A DNA stretch of 64,000 nucleotides from the NCBI GenBank assembly GCA_022773025.1, contig JALEZF010000007.1:1-64000 (forward strand). Reading direction: 5' to 3'. Shown here piece by piece: positions 8,341-17,778 of this stretch. Origin of the DNA: Clostridium sp. Lineage in GTDB: Bacteria; Bacillota; Clostridia; Clostridiales; Clostridiaceae. The stretch's first letter is position 1; each line of letters opens with the position of its first letter. The position numbers and the translations under genes are program-made. The notes beneath the pieces were generated by a model that worked only from the letters and a program-made list of their open reading frames with translations, did not search any database and was not told where the DNA came from.

Positions 8341-8544
8341 CAGTAATCACTCTCTTTCTTTTTAAATTTAATGTGTCAATCTTAAATTCATAAGGTGTCA
8401 ACACATCTATGTTATAGTTTATACTAATAGTATTCGCTATATATATCGAAAATATCGATAGTATAAAGTTATTATAAGATAATAATTATTCCTTGTCAAA
8501 GAATTAATGATAAAAAATTCAACATTATGGAATAAAATTATATA

Positions 8545-8586
8545 AAAAAAGATATATCTGAAGTTTTCTTCAGATATATCTTTTTT
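8545..8586 (-). terminator. Terminator after the Cys HesB-like gene
   Basis: GATATATCTGAAG and CTTCAGATATATC form a perfect 13-bp stem flanked by A6 and T6. It lies just downstream of the minus-strand gene and separates the two paralogues into different transcripts. Confidence 0.85.
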
Positions 8587-8615
8587 AAATCTTTGAATTT
8601 CATATATGATGTAAA

Positions 8616-8945
8616 TTAGTGATGACATCCTCCACCGCAAGATGCACATCCGCCTTCAACTTTAACTAGTGGCTCGAGAGATAATCCTCTACCATTTTCA
8701 GCTTCACAAGTCACGGTAAAGCCACCAAATTCTGATACTAATTCATTATCAACTAATATAGTAACGTCCTCTATTGTTGTAACATCATCATTATCAGCCT
8801 TTTCTCCAATAACAAGATTGAACATAGGACCGCTGCATCCAAAGCCTGCTAAATTTATTCTAACTGTATTATTAGGTACTTTATTATCTTCAAGCAATTC
8901 CTTGAAATCCTTAAAAGCTGCATTACTCATATTTACTGCGCTCAT
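8616..8945 (-). CDS. HesB/IscA-like protein, cysteine paralogue
   Basis: 109-residue protein closely similar over its whole length to the selenoprotein at 8014-8340. Both begin MSAVNMS, and both share the segment FKDFK-LLEDNKV and the ending SCGG-CH. The Sec position is Cys here (GFGCSGPMF). The C-terminus CASCGGGCHH adds further metal-ligand residues. It is probably an Fe-S cluster carrier or assembly factor of the IscA type. The start at 8945 is favoured over 8954 because it follows AAGAAAGAGAGTGA, the same ribosome-binding site as in the sister gene. The pair looks like a tandem duplication with Sec/Cys exchange. Confidence 0.88.
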   Translation of the reverse strand: MSAVNMSNAAFKDFKELLEDNKVPNNTVRINLAGFGCSGPMFNLVIGEKADNDDVTTIEDVTILVDNELVSEFGGFTVTCEAENGRGLSLEPLVKVEGGCASCGGGCHH

Positions 8946-9046
8946 TATAATCACTCTCTTTCTTAATAGAAGTTTTATATGATTATTATATAATAGTGAT
9001 TATTGGCAGTCAATGAAAATGGATCATCTATAGGATAATACAATAG

Positions 9047-9079
9047 AAGGGCTGTAATCTATTTTAAATTACAACCCTT
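9047..9079. terminator. Bidirectional terminator downstream of leuS
   Basis: AAGGGCTGTAAT and ATTACAACCCTT pair with one G-U. A T-rich tail lies on the plus strand and an A-rich lead on the other. It sits just beyond the 3' end of leuS (minus strand). Confidence 0.75.
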
Positions 9080-9131
9080 TTAGTTTGTATGAATATTTAT
9101 AAGTGTTAAAACATCTGTATAAGTTTTTAAA

Positions 9132-11591
9132 CTACTTTACAACTATATTTACAAGTCTTCCCTTTATAACTATGACTTTAACGATATTCTTACCATCTGT
9201 AGCAGACTTTATATCTTCATTTTCTACAGCGGCTTTCTTTATAGCTTCTTCATCTAAGCTAGAAGGAATGTTTATTCTAGCCTTAATCTTTCCATTAACC
9301 TGAATTGCTATTTCCACTTCATCCTTAATTAAAGCTTTAGGATCAAAAGTAGGCCATGGAGCATTAAATACTGAATAAGAATTATCAGTAACATTTGAAT
9401 TATCGTTAATTGTATTCCACCATTCTTCACCAAAGTGAGGAGCAAATGGGGCTATTAATTTTATGAAATCTAAAACTGTTTCTTTTAAGAAAGCTAAGTT
9501 TTTAGTTTCTTCGTTTAGATATTTATTTAAAGCATTAATGAATTCCATCATTCTAGCTATAGCTGTATTGAATTGAAGAATCTCTGCATCTGCTGTAACG
9601 CTCTTTATAGCATTGTGACGCCAGAAGTTAAGTTCCTTTTCAGCAGCATCCATAGTTGATTTATTGTTTTTGTTTTCTACTATGGCATCATTAGCTCCAA
9701 TTAATGCTCTCTCTATTCTTTCGATGAATCTAGCAACAGAACGTATTCCGTCATCACTCCAAGCTCCACCTTCAGTATAGCCGAAACCAAACATTAGATA
9801 CATTCTAAATACGTCAGAACCATACTCTTTGATGTAGTCATCTGGAGAAATTGTATTTCCCTTTGATTTACTCATCTTTAATCCGTCTGGTCCAAGAATA
9901 AGTCCTTGGTGAGTTAATGATTTAAATGGCTCGTTGAAGTTTAGATATCCCATATCTCTTAAAGCCTTAGTGATGAACCTGGCATATAATAAGTGCATGC
10001 ATGCGTGCTCTGGACCACCTACATATTTGTCAACAGGAAGCATCTTGTTGATTACTGTTGGGTCAAAAGGTTTCTCGCTGTTGTGAGCATCTGCATATCT
10101 TAGATAGTACCAAGATGAACATACAAATGTATCTAATGTATCAGCTTCACGTCTTGCAGGCTTTCCACATATAGGACACACTGTATTTATGAAGTCCTCA
10201 CATTTTGCAAGAGGGCTCTTTCCATCTGGAGTAAACTCAACATCGTATGGAAGCTGTACAGGTAAATCTTTTTCTGGTACAGGAACAGTTCCACAGTGAT
10301 CACAATAAATTATTGGAATAGGAGCACCCCAATATCTTTGTCTTGATACAAGCCAATCCCTAAGTCTAAAGTTAACCTTAAGACGTCCGAGTCCCATTGC
10401 CTCAAGTTTTTTAGTAACTGCTTCTTTACCTTCAGCAGTAGTTAATCCATCAAATTCTCCAGAGTTTATCATCTTTCCGTGCTCACAGTATGGAAGAGAA
10501 TCTCCACCTTCTATAACTCTTTCAATTGGAAGATTATATTTTGTAGCAAATGCAAAGTCTCTCTCATCATGAGCAGGAACCGCCATAACAGCACCAGTAC
10601 CATATCCAGCAAGGACATAGTCTCCAATCCAGATAGGAACTTCTTTTCCGTTTATAGGATTTATAGCATATCCACCGGAGAATACACCAGTCTTTTCCCT
10701 ACTTATAGATTGTCTTTCTATTTCAGATTGCTTTTTAGTTTCTTCCTTGTAGGCTTCTACAGCAGCCTTGTATTCTTCGGTAACCACTTCGTCTACTAGT
10801 GGACTTTCAGGAGCTAATACTACATAGGAAACTCCAAATAATGTGTCTACTCTAGTGGTGAATACATCAAAGGATATATCAGAATCCTTTACTTTAAATG
10901 TAACTTCAGAACCAGTTGATTTACCTATCCAGTGCTTTTGCATAGCCTTAGTTTTTTCTGGCCAGTCTAAGCCGTCTATATCATTTAAAAGTTCTTCAGC
11001 ATAATCAGTTATTTTAAAGAACCATTGAGTTAAATCTTTCTTTGTAACTTCGGAATTACATCTTTCACAGTAGCCATCTACAACCTGCTCGTTTGCTAAA
11101 ACTGTGTTACAGCTAGGGCACCAATTTACTGGAGCTTTCTTTCTGTAAGCTAGGCCTTTCTTGTAAAGCTCTAAGAATAGCCATTGAGTCCATTTGTAGT
11201 AATCAGGAGAACAAGTTACAACTTCATTTTCCCAGTTGAACATAGCTCCCATAGCTTTAAGCTGTTTTTCCATTGTTTTGATATTATTTAAAGTTGAATC
11301 TTGAGGATGAACTCCAGTCTTTATTGCATAGTTTTCAGCTGGAAGACCAAAAGCATCAAAGCCCATTGGTTGGAATACGTTGTAGCCTTGCATTCTTTTC
11401 ATTCTAGCCCAAGAGTCAACAGGTCCGTAGTTGAACCAGTGTCCAGCATGAAGCTGAGCTCCTGAAGGATAAGAGAACATCTCTAAAACGTATAGCTTTT
11501 CGCCTAATTTGTTTTCATCGAATTTATAAAGGTTTGATTCTTCCCATTTTTTTTGCCATTTACTATCTATGGCAGTAGAGTATTTAGCCAT
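9132..11591 (-). CDS. leuS: Leucyl-tRNA synthetase
   Basis: 819-residue class Ia aminoacyl-tRNA synthetase that charges tRNA-Leu. The HIGH-like motif is HAGHW in [20 protein letters not shown] near residue 49. A large CP1 editing insert follows, with [18 protein letters not shown] and a [15 protein letters not shown] segment. The signature loop is KMSKSKGNT, and an anticodon-binding helical domain ends the protein. The CxxC pairs (CPSC, CERC, CPIC) form zinc-like knuckles. The start has GGAGG 7 bases upstream. A leucine T-box leader precedes it, so expression should rise when uncharged tRNA-Leu accumulates. Confidence 0.97.
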   Translation of the reverse strand: MAKYSTAIDSKWQKKWEESNLYKFDENKLGEKLYVLEMFSYPSGAQLHAGHWFNYGPVDSWARMKRMQGYNVFQPMGFDAFGLPAENYAIKTGVHPQDSTLNNIKTMEKQLKAMGAMFNWENEVVTCSPDYYKWTQWLFLELYKKGLAYRKKAPVNWCPSCNTVLANEQVVDGYCERCNSEVTKKDLTQWFFKITDYAEELLNDIDGLDWPEKTKAMQKHWIGKSTGSEVTFKVKDSDISFDVFTTRVDTLFGVSYVVLAPESPLVDEVVTEEYKAAVEAYKEETKKQSEIERQSISREKTGVFSGGYAINPINGKEVPIWIGDYVLAGYGTGAVMAVPAHDERDFAFATKYNLPIERVIEGGDSLPYCEHGKMINSGEFDGLTTAEGKEAVTKKLEAMGLGRLKVNFRLRDWLVSRQRYWGAPIPIIYCDHCGTVPVPEKDLPVQLPYDVEFTPDGKSPLAKCEDFINTVCPICGKPARREADTLDTFVCSSWYYLRYADAHNSEKPFDPTVINKMLPVDKYVGGPEHACMHLLYARFITKALRDMGYLNFNEPFKSLTHQGLILGPDGLKMSKSKGNTISPDDYIKEYGSDVFRMYLMFGFGYTEGGAWSDDGIRSVARFIERIERALIGANDAIVENKNNKSTMDAAEKELNFWRHNAIKSVTADAEILQFNTAIARMMEFINALNKYLNEETKNLAFLKETVLDFIKLIAPFAPHFGEEWWNTINDNSNVTDNSYSVFNAPWPTFDPKALIKDEVEIAIQVNGKIKARINIPSSLDEEAIKKAAVENEDIKSATDGKNIVKVIVIKGRLVNIVVK

Positions 11592-11604
11592 TAAAATTCC
11601 TCCT

Positions 11605-11868
11605 TTTGATAAATAAAAAAGCCCTCATCTCTCAAAAGAGACGAAGGCATAATAATCTTCGCGGTACCACTCTAATTAACTCTGAAATATAGAACTTCAG
11701 AATTCTCTTTGAAATATAACGGTTTTAACCGTACTTGCATTTCCTCAAGTAAGCTCCTAGGCGAGTTCATAGGTATCTGCTGCCACATTACACCAAACTG
11801 TGGCTCTCTAAAAGTCAAATAACCTACTAATATTCCTAATCAAAGCAAAATATTAGCATTTGTAAATC
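11605..11868 (-). ncRNA. T-box leader of leuS (leucine specifier CUC)
   Basis: On the minus strand the T-box sequence AGAGTGGTACCGCG is at 11661-11674. It is followed by a terminator hairpin made of GCCTTCGTCTC and GAGATGAGGGC and then T6. Stem I contains the AGAGAG motif and a specifier loop reading GAACTCGCC. CTC (plus-strand 11763-11765) is a leucine codon, matching the downstream synthetase. Uncharged tRNA-Leu should pair with the specifier and with the T-box to favour antitermination. Confidence 0.92.
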
Positions 11869-11897
11869 ATTATATTATAGATAGTATTTTAAGTCAA
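11869..11897 (-). promoter_or_regulatory. Sigma-A promoter of the leuS T-box transcript
   Basis: On the minus strand TTGACT (-35, plus 11892-11897) and TATAAT (-10, plus 11869-11874) are separated by 17 bases. The start would fall just upstream of stem I of the T-box. Confidence 0.75.
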
Positions 11898-11914
11898 TAT
11901 GTAGTTTTCTTAGA

Positions 11915-12469
11915 CTATAGACCTTTTAATTTGTCGTTTCCACCTATTAGTTCGTAAATAGTTTTTGATGTGGTGTCTTCCATAGTATATCCTAAAAGTT
12001 CTACGATTTCCTTTAGTGCCTCTTCATTTGGTGCTTCGATTTCTATATACGGAAAAGGGCAGAAGGACGGATCATTTATATCTATTTCTATAAGACTATC
12101 TTTGTATTTGTAGCTTTCACGATACTTTTTTATAGCTTCAAAAAGTACTAAGCCTAAAGACTCAAAAATAGCTTTTGCAGCTTTTAAGTCTTTAACTTCA
12201 GTTTCATTCTCCTCCATGACTTTAAATTTATCTTGACTAAGCATTTTTTTTGTAGTCATGTAGTAGTGATTTGTACCATTTAAAAGATCCTCAACTTCTC
12301 TCACCCTTGCATAGCCTTTTTTATCTAGAAGAGTTCTATCAGGAAAATCAAAGATATTGTTGATTTGATTTTCTTTTTTTACATTTTCGCAGCCAAGAGC
12401 TATTAGAGAATTCCTTACATGGTCTACATCTATTTTAAATATCTTTGTTTCTAATTCTTTCAATGTCAT
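11915..12469 (-). CDS. CYTH-domain protein (class IV adenylate cyclase/triphosphatase-like)
   Basis: 184-residue protein with the ExExK signature of the CYTH superfamily at its N-terminus (ELETKIFKID). Later basic and acidic strands also fit the family: YARVREVED, TTKKML, KKYRESYKY, IEIDIND and YIEIEAPNEEAL. CYTH proteins form a triphosphate tunnel. Members cleave inorganic or nucleoside triphosphates, and class IV cyclases make cAMP. The catalytic choice cannot be read here; annotations as CyaB-type are common for this length. It is a single gene, divergent from the NA37 gene at 12632. Confidence 0.82.
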   Translation of the reverse strand: MTLKELETKIFKIDVDHVRNSLIALGCENVKKENQINNIFDFPDRTLLDKKGYARVREVEDLLNGTNHYYMTTKKMLSQDKFKVMEENETEVKDLKAAKAIFESLGLVLFEAIKKYRESYKYKDSLIEIDINDPSFCPFPYIEIEAPNEEALKEIVELLGYTMEDTTSKTIYELIGGNDKLKGL

Positions 12470-12533
12470 ACACCGCCTTTTTGTGATATAAATCTATTTT
12501 AAACATAACTTTAGTTCAGTGCAACAAAAGTTA

Positions 12534-12542
12534 TGATATAAT
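12534..12542 (+). promoter_or_regulatory. Extended -10 promoter upstream of the NA37 gene (distal)
   Basis: TGATATAAT preceded by GTTA, one of two such boxes in the 162-base divergent region before 12632. Confidence 0.45.
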
Positions 12543-12588
12543 ATTTTATTAATTGATAAATTCATAGAGGTGAGACAAACTCTAATTG

Positions 12589-12597
12589 TGATATAAT
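12589..12597 (+). promoter_or_regulatory. Extended -10 promoter upstream of the NA37 gene (proximal)
   Basis: TGATATAAT preceded by ATTG, 34 bases before the start codon. Two near-identical boxes 55 bases apart suggest tandem promoters. Confidence 0.5.
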
Positions 12598-12631
12598 ATT
12601 TAGGCTATATGACAAGAAGAGAGGTTTAGAT

Positions 12632-13669
12632 ATGGAATATATAAAAGAGATAAATATAATGGAAGCGGTTATTCACCTTTTAGATAACAACAGTGATGAG
12701 CCGGTACTTAATGAATATTCCTTAGAGCTTAATGAGGATACATACAATTTTTTATTAAAGCACTTAGAAAGATGCTTCAAAGATGAGGAGCTTAAATACG
12801 CAAAGTTTAATTCTGGAAGAAGTATAGTGAAGGAGATAAGCCAAGAGTATTTAAATGGTGAAAATACTTTAATAGAAGTGTCAAAAGAACTTGCAAACCA
12901 GCTTTTCCATCAAATGAAAGGTAACGGAAATATACCATCCTGTGATCTTCTTATAATATCAATAGTTACGGAGTATGGACCTATGCTTGTGATACTTAAG
13001 ATGGATTATGTGAAGAATTTCACCCATAAGATTGACTTTATTGAAAATAAAATAGGGATAAACATAATTCCTCAAAGCGCAGGACTTCCAAGCAGCAGTC
13101 AGAGAATACAAAAGGGTGCTTTCATAAAGCCTATAAAAGAAGATCAAGAATTTAATCTAATGGTTATAGATAAACAAAGCAAGGCTAAAGAAAAAGAGGA
13201 GTATGGCTCTAATTATTTCATAAACAATTATCTTGGATGCACTCTCATAGCTAATGAAAGAGATATGACCAAGACATTTCTTAATGCAGCAGAAAATTTT
13301 ACTAGAAATCACGTAACTGAGGATGCGGTAAAAGCGGAAACTATACGAACTGCTGTGAAAAAATCCTTGAGAGAAGACGAGATTATAGATGTAGAGAAAA
13401 TCAGTGACAATCTCTTCGGAGAAGATCCGGTAAATAAAGCTAGATTCAAAGAATTTGTGACGGCTCAGGGGATAGAAGATGAAGTTAAAGTAGATAAAGA
13501 ATGGGTTGAAAAAAAGCTTAAAAGAGTAAGGCTTAAGATAGACAGAGACATAGATCTCTATTTAAATGAAGAAGCTTATCATGATACTGATAGATTTGAG
13601 ATACAGAGAAATGGTGATGGAAGTATAAACATAGTTTTAAAGCATATAATGAATTATATTGAGAAGTAA
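12632..13669 (+). CDS. Nucleoid-associated protein, NA37/YejK-like
   Basis: 345-residue soluble protein with the general layout of the 37-kDa nucleoid-associated family (NA37, E. coli YejK/NdpA). It has an N-terminal segment with IKEINIMEAVIHLLDNN and a central region around DLLIISIVTEYGPMLVILKMDYVKNFTHKI. A C-terminal helical part with AETIRTAVKKSLREDE and FKEFVTAQGIEDEV follows. The E. coli relative is found on the nucleoid, but its detailed role is unclear. Start ATG follows AGAGAGG. It is convergent with fba and separated from it by a shared terminator. Confidence 0.8.
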   Translation: MEYIKEINIMEAVIHLLDNNSDEPVLNEYSLELNEDTYNFLLKHLERCFKDEELKYAKFNSGRSIVKEISQEYLNGENTLIEVSKELANQLFHQMKGNGNIPSCDLLIISIVTEYGPMLVILKMDYVKNFTHKIDFIENKIGINIIPQSAGLPSSSQRIQKGAFIKPIKEDQEFNLMVIDKQSKAKEKEEYGSNYFINNYLGCTLIANERDMTKTFLNAAENFTRNHVTEDAVKAETIRTAVKKSLREDEIIDVEKISDNLFGEDPVNKARFKEFVTAQGIEDEVKVDKEWVEKKLKRVRLKIDRDIDLYLNEEAYHDTDRFEIQRNGDGSINIVLKHIMNYIEK

Positions 13670-13712
13670 AAAAAAGATTGAATCTCCTTTCTTTGGAGAT
13701 TCAATCTTTTTA
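13667..13712. terminator. Bidirectional terminator between the NA37 gene and fba
   Basis: AAAAGATTGAATCTCC and GGAGATTCAATCTTTT form a perfect 16-bp stem, with A and T runs suited to both convergent genes. Confidence 0.9.
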
Positions 13713-13719
13713 GTTCTAT

Positions 13720-14652
13720 TTAGTTCATGCTGTCTACAGAACCTAAAACATTCTTGATTTTGCTATCAACGATAGCTTCTATTGAAGCTCTTCCAGAAGC
13801 CATGTACTTTCTTGGGTCGAAACATGCAGGGTCTTCTCCGAAAGTCTTTCTTATTCCAGCTGTTAAGCCTAATCTTAAATCTGTATCCATGTTTATCTTA
13901 CATACAGCCATAGCTGCAGCTTTTCTTAACATTTCAACAGGGATTCCCTTTGCATCAGCAATTTTTCCGCCGTACTTGTTACATTCAGCTACTACTGCAG
14001 GATCAACAGCAGATGCTCCGTGAAGAACTATTGGATATCCAGGAAGCTTTGCTTGAATCTCTTCTAAGATATCAAATCTTAATTGTGGTTTGAAATCTGG
14101 AGGGAATTTGAATGCACCATGGCTTGTTCCAATAGCTATAGCTAATGAATCGCAGCCTGTTGCTTTTACAAACTCTACAGCTTGATTTGGATCAGTGTAT
14201 ATGTGTTTGTCAGAAGAAACTTCATCTTCTACTCCAGCTAAAACTCCAAGCTCAGCTTCTACAACTACTCCACGAGCATGAGCGTACTCAACTACTTCTT
14301 TAGTTACTCTTATGTTTTCCTCAAAGCTGTAGTGAGATCCATCTATCATAACAGATGTAAATCCGTTGTCAATACATTCTTTTATAGCTTCCATATTTGG
14401 ACCGTGGTCTAAATGAAGAGCTACGTCAACTCCAGTGTCAGCTATTGCAGCGTCTACTAAAGCCTTTAAATATTTTATTCCAGCAAATTTTATAGCACTT
14501 GTAGAGCATTGTAATATAACTGCAGAGTTATTAGCTTTTGCAGCGTTTATTACTCCTTGTACTATTTCCATATCATTGATGTTGAAAGCACCTATAGCAT
14601 ACTTACCTTCGTAAGCTTTTTTAAACATTTCTTTAGTCGTAACTAATGCCAT
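13720..14652 (-). CDS. fba: Class II fructose-bisphosphate aldolase
   Basis: 310-residue zinc-dependent aldolase. It splits fructose 1,6-bisphosphate into dihydroxyacetone phosphate and glyceraldehyde 3-phosphate in glycolysis. Diagnostic segments are KYAIGAFNINDMEIVQG, the zinc-site VALHLDHGPNMEAIKECI, SVMIDGSHYSFEENI, VEAELG, AIAIGTSHGAFKF, IVLHGASAV and INMDTDLRL. The start at 14652 is chosen because AAAGGTGG lies upstream and MALVTTKEMFKKAYEGKYA is the family N-terminus. It is a single gene ending at a shared terminator. Confidence 0.96.
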   Translation of the reverse strand: MALVTTKEMFKKAYEGKYAIGAFNINDMEIVQGVINAAKANNSAVILQCSTSAIKFAGIKYLKALVDAAIADTGVDVALHLDHGPNMEAIKECIDNGFTSVMIDGSHYSFEENIRVTKEVVEYAHARGVVVEAELGVLAGVEDEVSSDKHIYTDPNQAVEFVKATGCDSLAIAIGTSHGAFKFPPDFKPQLRFDILEEIQAKLPGYPIVLHGASAVDPAVVAECNKYGGKIADAKGIPVEMLRKAAAMAVCKINMDTDLRLGLTAGIRKTFGEDPACFDPRKYMASGRASIEAIVDSKIKNVLGSVDSMN

Positions 14653-14787
14653 AAGAAATACCACCTTTCACAAATTAAATTTTACCCGTGTGGGACTTTG
14701 TAGAACCCAGCGGGACTATTTCTAAGCACAATACTATTATAAATGAAATAAAAAAATTTTTCTACCCCATAAAGCATAATTATGAAA

Positions 14788-15171
14788 TTAAAAAATATTT
14801 TCTAGAGTGAATTCATTCAATTTACGGATATTTTCTAAATCAAACTTCATCCTATGAAGTGTAGCAAGAGACAAGTCACTATTTTTGTTTTTAACGTATT
14901 GAGTTATGGTGTAGAGATCTAGTTCTAACTTATCTACCTCTTCATGATTAATTATTACAGCGGTTAATTTGCCCTTTTTGGATGTTTCATCCAATAGGCC
15001 TACTACATAATTGTAACTCTCATCCCAGTTTTCATCCACTATTAATTCTTCCAATTCGTCAAATTTATTTGAAAAATCAACACAAAAGTTGTGAAGATAA
15101 AAACTAGAGAAAGTTGCAGCTATTATTAAAAGAACAAAAAGTATACAAGAAGTTATGGTGCTTTTATTCAT
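14788..15171 (-). CDS. DUF4363-like membrane-anchored small protein
   Basis: 127 residues with a single N-terminal hydrophobic segment (ITSCILFVLLIIAATFSSFYL), followed by a helical, acidic extracytoplasmic domain. It resembles DUF4363 proteins, which are often encoded beside DUF421 membrane proteins, as here. Its start overlaps the end of the DUF421 gene by 8 bases, which suggests translational coupling. The function is unknown. Confidence 0.75.
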   Translation of the reverse strand: MNKSTITSCILFVLLIIAATFSSFYLHNFCVDFSNKFDELEELIVDENWDESYNYVVGLLDETSKKGKLTAVIINHEEVDKLELDLYTITQYVKNKNSDLSLATLHRMKFDLENIRKLNEFTLENIF

Positions 15172-15811
15172 TGAGCCTTGCCTCCTTCTTTTGGTAGAAT
15201 AAATTTTTGTTAGAGTCTATTATTGCAAAATCTATGTCTCTTTCTGTTAAATTACTTTTATGAAGCTCTTCATGAACCCAAGTTTTGCTTTTTTTATAAT
15301 AGGCCAAATTGTCTTCGTAAAATTGTCCATTACAGAATATAACCTTTGGAATAAATTTGTTATTGTATTCTTTTGATGGTACTACAGAAAGTTTTCCATT
15401 GGTCTCTAATATTCCGTATTCTACCTCTGACAAATCAAGATATCCAGCCACCCTTAGCTCTTCTAAAAGTTCATTTATCGTAAGCTGTTGGGCTTTTAAT
15501 TGATTTATATTTACTACACCTTTTTTTATTAATAAAACTGCTTGACCGTCCACAATTTTTCTAAAGCGTCTGTTTTTAAATTGAAACCATGAAATTCCAA
15601 CTTGCATTATTAATATAGTTATAATAGGGGTAATACCATTTATAAGTGGCATTCTTATATCCTGCATTGGAAGAGTGGCTAAGTCGGATATTATGAAAGC
15701 TATGACCAATTCATAAGGCTCTAATTCTCCAACTTGTCTTTTTCCCATAAGTCTCATTATTAGTACTATTAGTGCATATAAAATTGCGGTTCTTACTAAA
15801 AATATAAACAT
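15164..15811 (-). CDS. DUF421 (YetF-like) membrane protein
   Basis: 215-residue protein with three N-terminal membrane segments (FIFLVRTAILYALIVLIMRL, a second around ELVIAFIISDLATLPM and a third around GITPIITILIMQVGISW). A soluble C-terminal part follows, with LLIKKGVVNINQLKAQQLTI and a late NGQFYEDNLAYYKKS. The GKRQ-GELEPYELVIAFIISDLA signature is typical of DUF421. Related YetF-type proteins occur in Bacillus spores or membranes, and their biochemical role is not established. The start at 15811 follows AGGAGAGGTG. The gene continues without a gap into a DUF4363 gene. Confidence 0.85.
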   Translation of the reverse strand: MFIFLVRTAILYALIVLIMRLMGKRQVGELEPYELVIAFIISDLATLPMQDIRMPLINGITPIITILIMQVGISWFQFKNRRFRKIVDGQAVLLIKKGVVNINQLKAQQLTINELLEELRVAGYLDLSEVEYGILETNGKLSVVPSKEYNNKFIPKVIFCNGQFYEDNLAYYKKSKTWVHEELHKSNLTERDIDFAIIDSNKNLFYQKKEARLNE

Positions 15812-16025
15812 AAAATCACCTCTCCTACTATATAGTGTGTAGGAAAATAAACTTTTATGTAAGAGTTTATGGCACAAAAAGTTTTGAAAATCATAAAAGT
15901 ACTATTGACCACAATTATTAAATGATATAACTTATAAAGCATAAGTGGCATTTAATTTGAAAACCTCAGTAAAATATTATTGTGATAATTTAAAATTCCA
16001 TTATAAATTAAGGGGGTGCTTTCTC

Positions 16026-17684
16026 GTGGCACAGATATTATTAAATTTAAAGGATATAGGAAATGTAATGGTAGAGGAAGGTATAACTGCTTATGATATT
16101 GTAGAAAAATATTATAAGGATAGTGAAGTGCCTATAATATTAGCAAAGCTGAATAATGACCATATAGAGCTTAGAGAAGAGATACGAAAAGAAGGAAACT
16201 TTGAGCCTATAGATATATCCACAACAACAGGGAATAGGACTTACTTTAGGACGCTACAATTCATTTTTATTAAAGCAGCCTATGAACTTTTTCCAGGATG
16301 TAAAGTTACTATAGAGCATGCTCTTGACAAGGGTATATATGGGGAGATTCATAAGGAAAGAGCCTTGGATGAAGAGGATATAGAGGTTTTAAATGAGAGG
16401 ATACAGGAAATTATAGATAGGAATACTATAATAAATAAGACTAGAGTGCCTGTTGCTGAAGCTATGAAAATTTTTGATAGTTATAATCTAGAGGATAAGC
16501 TCAGACTTTTACGAAATATAAACAAGGAAGATGTAACCTTATATGAACTAGAGGGAAGATATGATTATTTCTTCGGATTCCAAGGATATTCAACGGGAGT
16601 TATAAAAAATTTTAAAGTAATATTTCATGATCCAGGTTTTATAATAAGAATACCATCAGAAGAACATCCCAAGGAAATACTTCCTTTTGTGGAGCATAAG
16701 AAACTTGATGCTATCTTTAGAGAAACAGAGAAGTGGCTTGATATATTGAATGTAGCTGATGTGGGGGCTTTAAATGGATACATTCAAAATGGAAATATAA
16801 ATGAACTAATAATGGTGGCTGAGGCCCTTCAAGAGAAAAAGATAGCTTATATAGCTGATATGATACAAGAGAGAAAGGAAGTAAAGATAGTTCTAATAGC
16901 TGGTCCATCGTCATCTGGAAAGACTACATTTGCCAATAGACTTGGGGTACAGCTTAGAGTTAATGGATTTACACCAATACCTATTTCTTTAGATGATTAT
17001 TTTCTAAATAGGGAAATAACGCCTAGAGATGAAAATGGGGATTATGATTTTGAGTCTATTAAGGCTTTAGATATAGATTTGTTCAATGAAAATTTGAGAG
17101 ATCTCATGGAAGGAAAAGAGGTTGAGATTCCTAGTTATGATTTTAAAACGGGGAAGAGAAAATGGGTAGGCAATAAACTTATACTTCCTCACAATGGTAT
17201 CTTGATAGTGGAGGGTATACACGGTCTTAATGACATGCTTACTAATTCCATAGCCTCAAAAAATAAATTTAAAATATATATAAGTGCTCTTACTCAGCTA
17301 AATTTAGATAGCCACAATAGAATAGCAACTACAGATGTGAGACGTATAAGGAGAATAGTAAGAGACTTCCTTTCAAGAGGATATGGTGGAGAAACAACTC
17401 TTACCATGTGGCCATCCATTAGGCGAGGGGAGGAAAAGAATATATTTGTATTTCAAGAAGAAGCTGACGTCATGTTTAATTCCACTTTAGTCTATGAACT
17501 TTGCGTTCTAAAGAAATATGCAATAGAGGAACTTAAAAAGATTTCAAAGAATAGCCCTGTATATTATGAAGCAGAAAGACTTATAAGCTTTTTGAATTTA
17601 TTTAAAGATGTAGATACGAATCTGGTTCCTTCAAATTCTATATTAAGAGAATTTATAGGAGGAAGTATATTTTATAGATATTAG
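16026..17684 (+). CDS. Uridine kinase-like P-loop nucleoside kinase with N-terminal TGS/ThrRS-like region
   Basis: 552 residues. The C-terminal half is a phosphoribulokinase/uridine kinase-type domain: Walker A IAGPSSSGKTTF, followed by PISLDDYFLNRE and IVEGIHGLND. The N-terminal half, with PVAEAMKIFDS and the ThrRS-like FIKAAYELFPGCKVTIEHALDKGIYGEI, resembles the second additional domain found in threonyl-tRNA synthetase. This two-part architecture is common in clostridial nucleoside kinases. The GTG at 16026 is favoured because AAGGGGGTG lies just upstream, and the 27-residue extension to 15945 does not look family-like. The substrate nucleoside is not determined. Confidence 0.85.
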   Translation: MAQILLNLKDIGNVMVEEGITAYDIVEKYYKDSEVPIILAKLNNDHIELREEIRKEGNFEPIDISTTTGNRTYFRTLQFIFIKAAYELFPGCKVTIEHALDKGIYGEIHKERALDEEDIEVLNERIQEIIDRNTIINKTRVPVAEAMKIFDSYNLEDKLRLLRNINKEDVTLYELEGRYDYFFGFQGYSTGVIKNFKVIFHDPGFIIRIPSEEHPKEILPFVEHKKLDAIFRETEKWLDILNVADVGALNGYIQNGNINELIMVAEALQEKKIAYIADMIQERKEVKIVLIAGPSSSGKTTFANRLGVQLRVNGFTPIPISLDDYFLNREITPRDENGDYDFESIKALDIDLFNENLRDLMEGKEVEIPSYDFKTGKRKWVGNKLILPHNGILIVEGIHGLNDMLTNSIASKNKFKIYISALTQLNLDSHNRIATTDVRRIRRIVRDFLSRGYGGETTLTMWPSIRRGEEKNIFVFQEEADVMFNSTLVYELCVLKKYAIEELKKISKNSPVYYEAERLISFLNLFKDVDTNLVPSNSILREFIGGSIFYRY

Positions 17685-17778
17685 CAATAGATAAGTTCGT
17701 GGATATTATGGTGATGGCTTAAAATTTATATTATAATTAGAGATGGAATTTTACAAAAGTTTAATAAAGGAGAAAATT

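Noticed and set aside
9132..11591. Plus-strand open frames inside leuS
   Set aside because: They are antisense shadows with no ribosome-binding sites, whereas the leuS protein is complete and family-typical.
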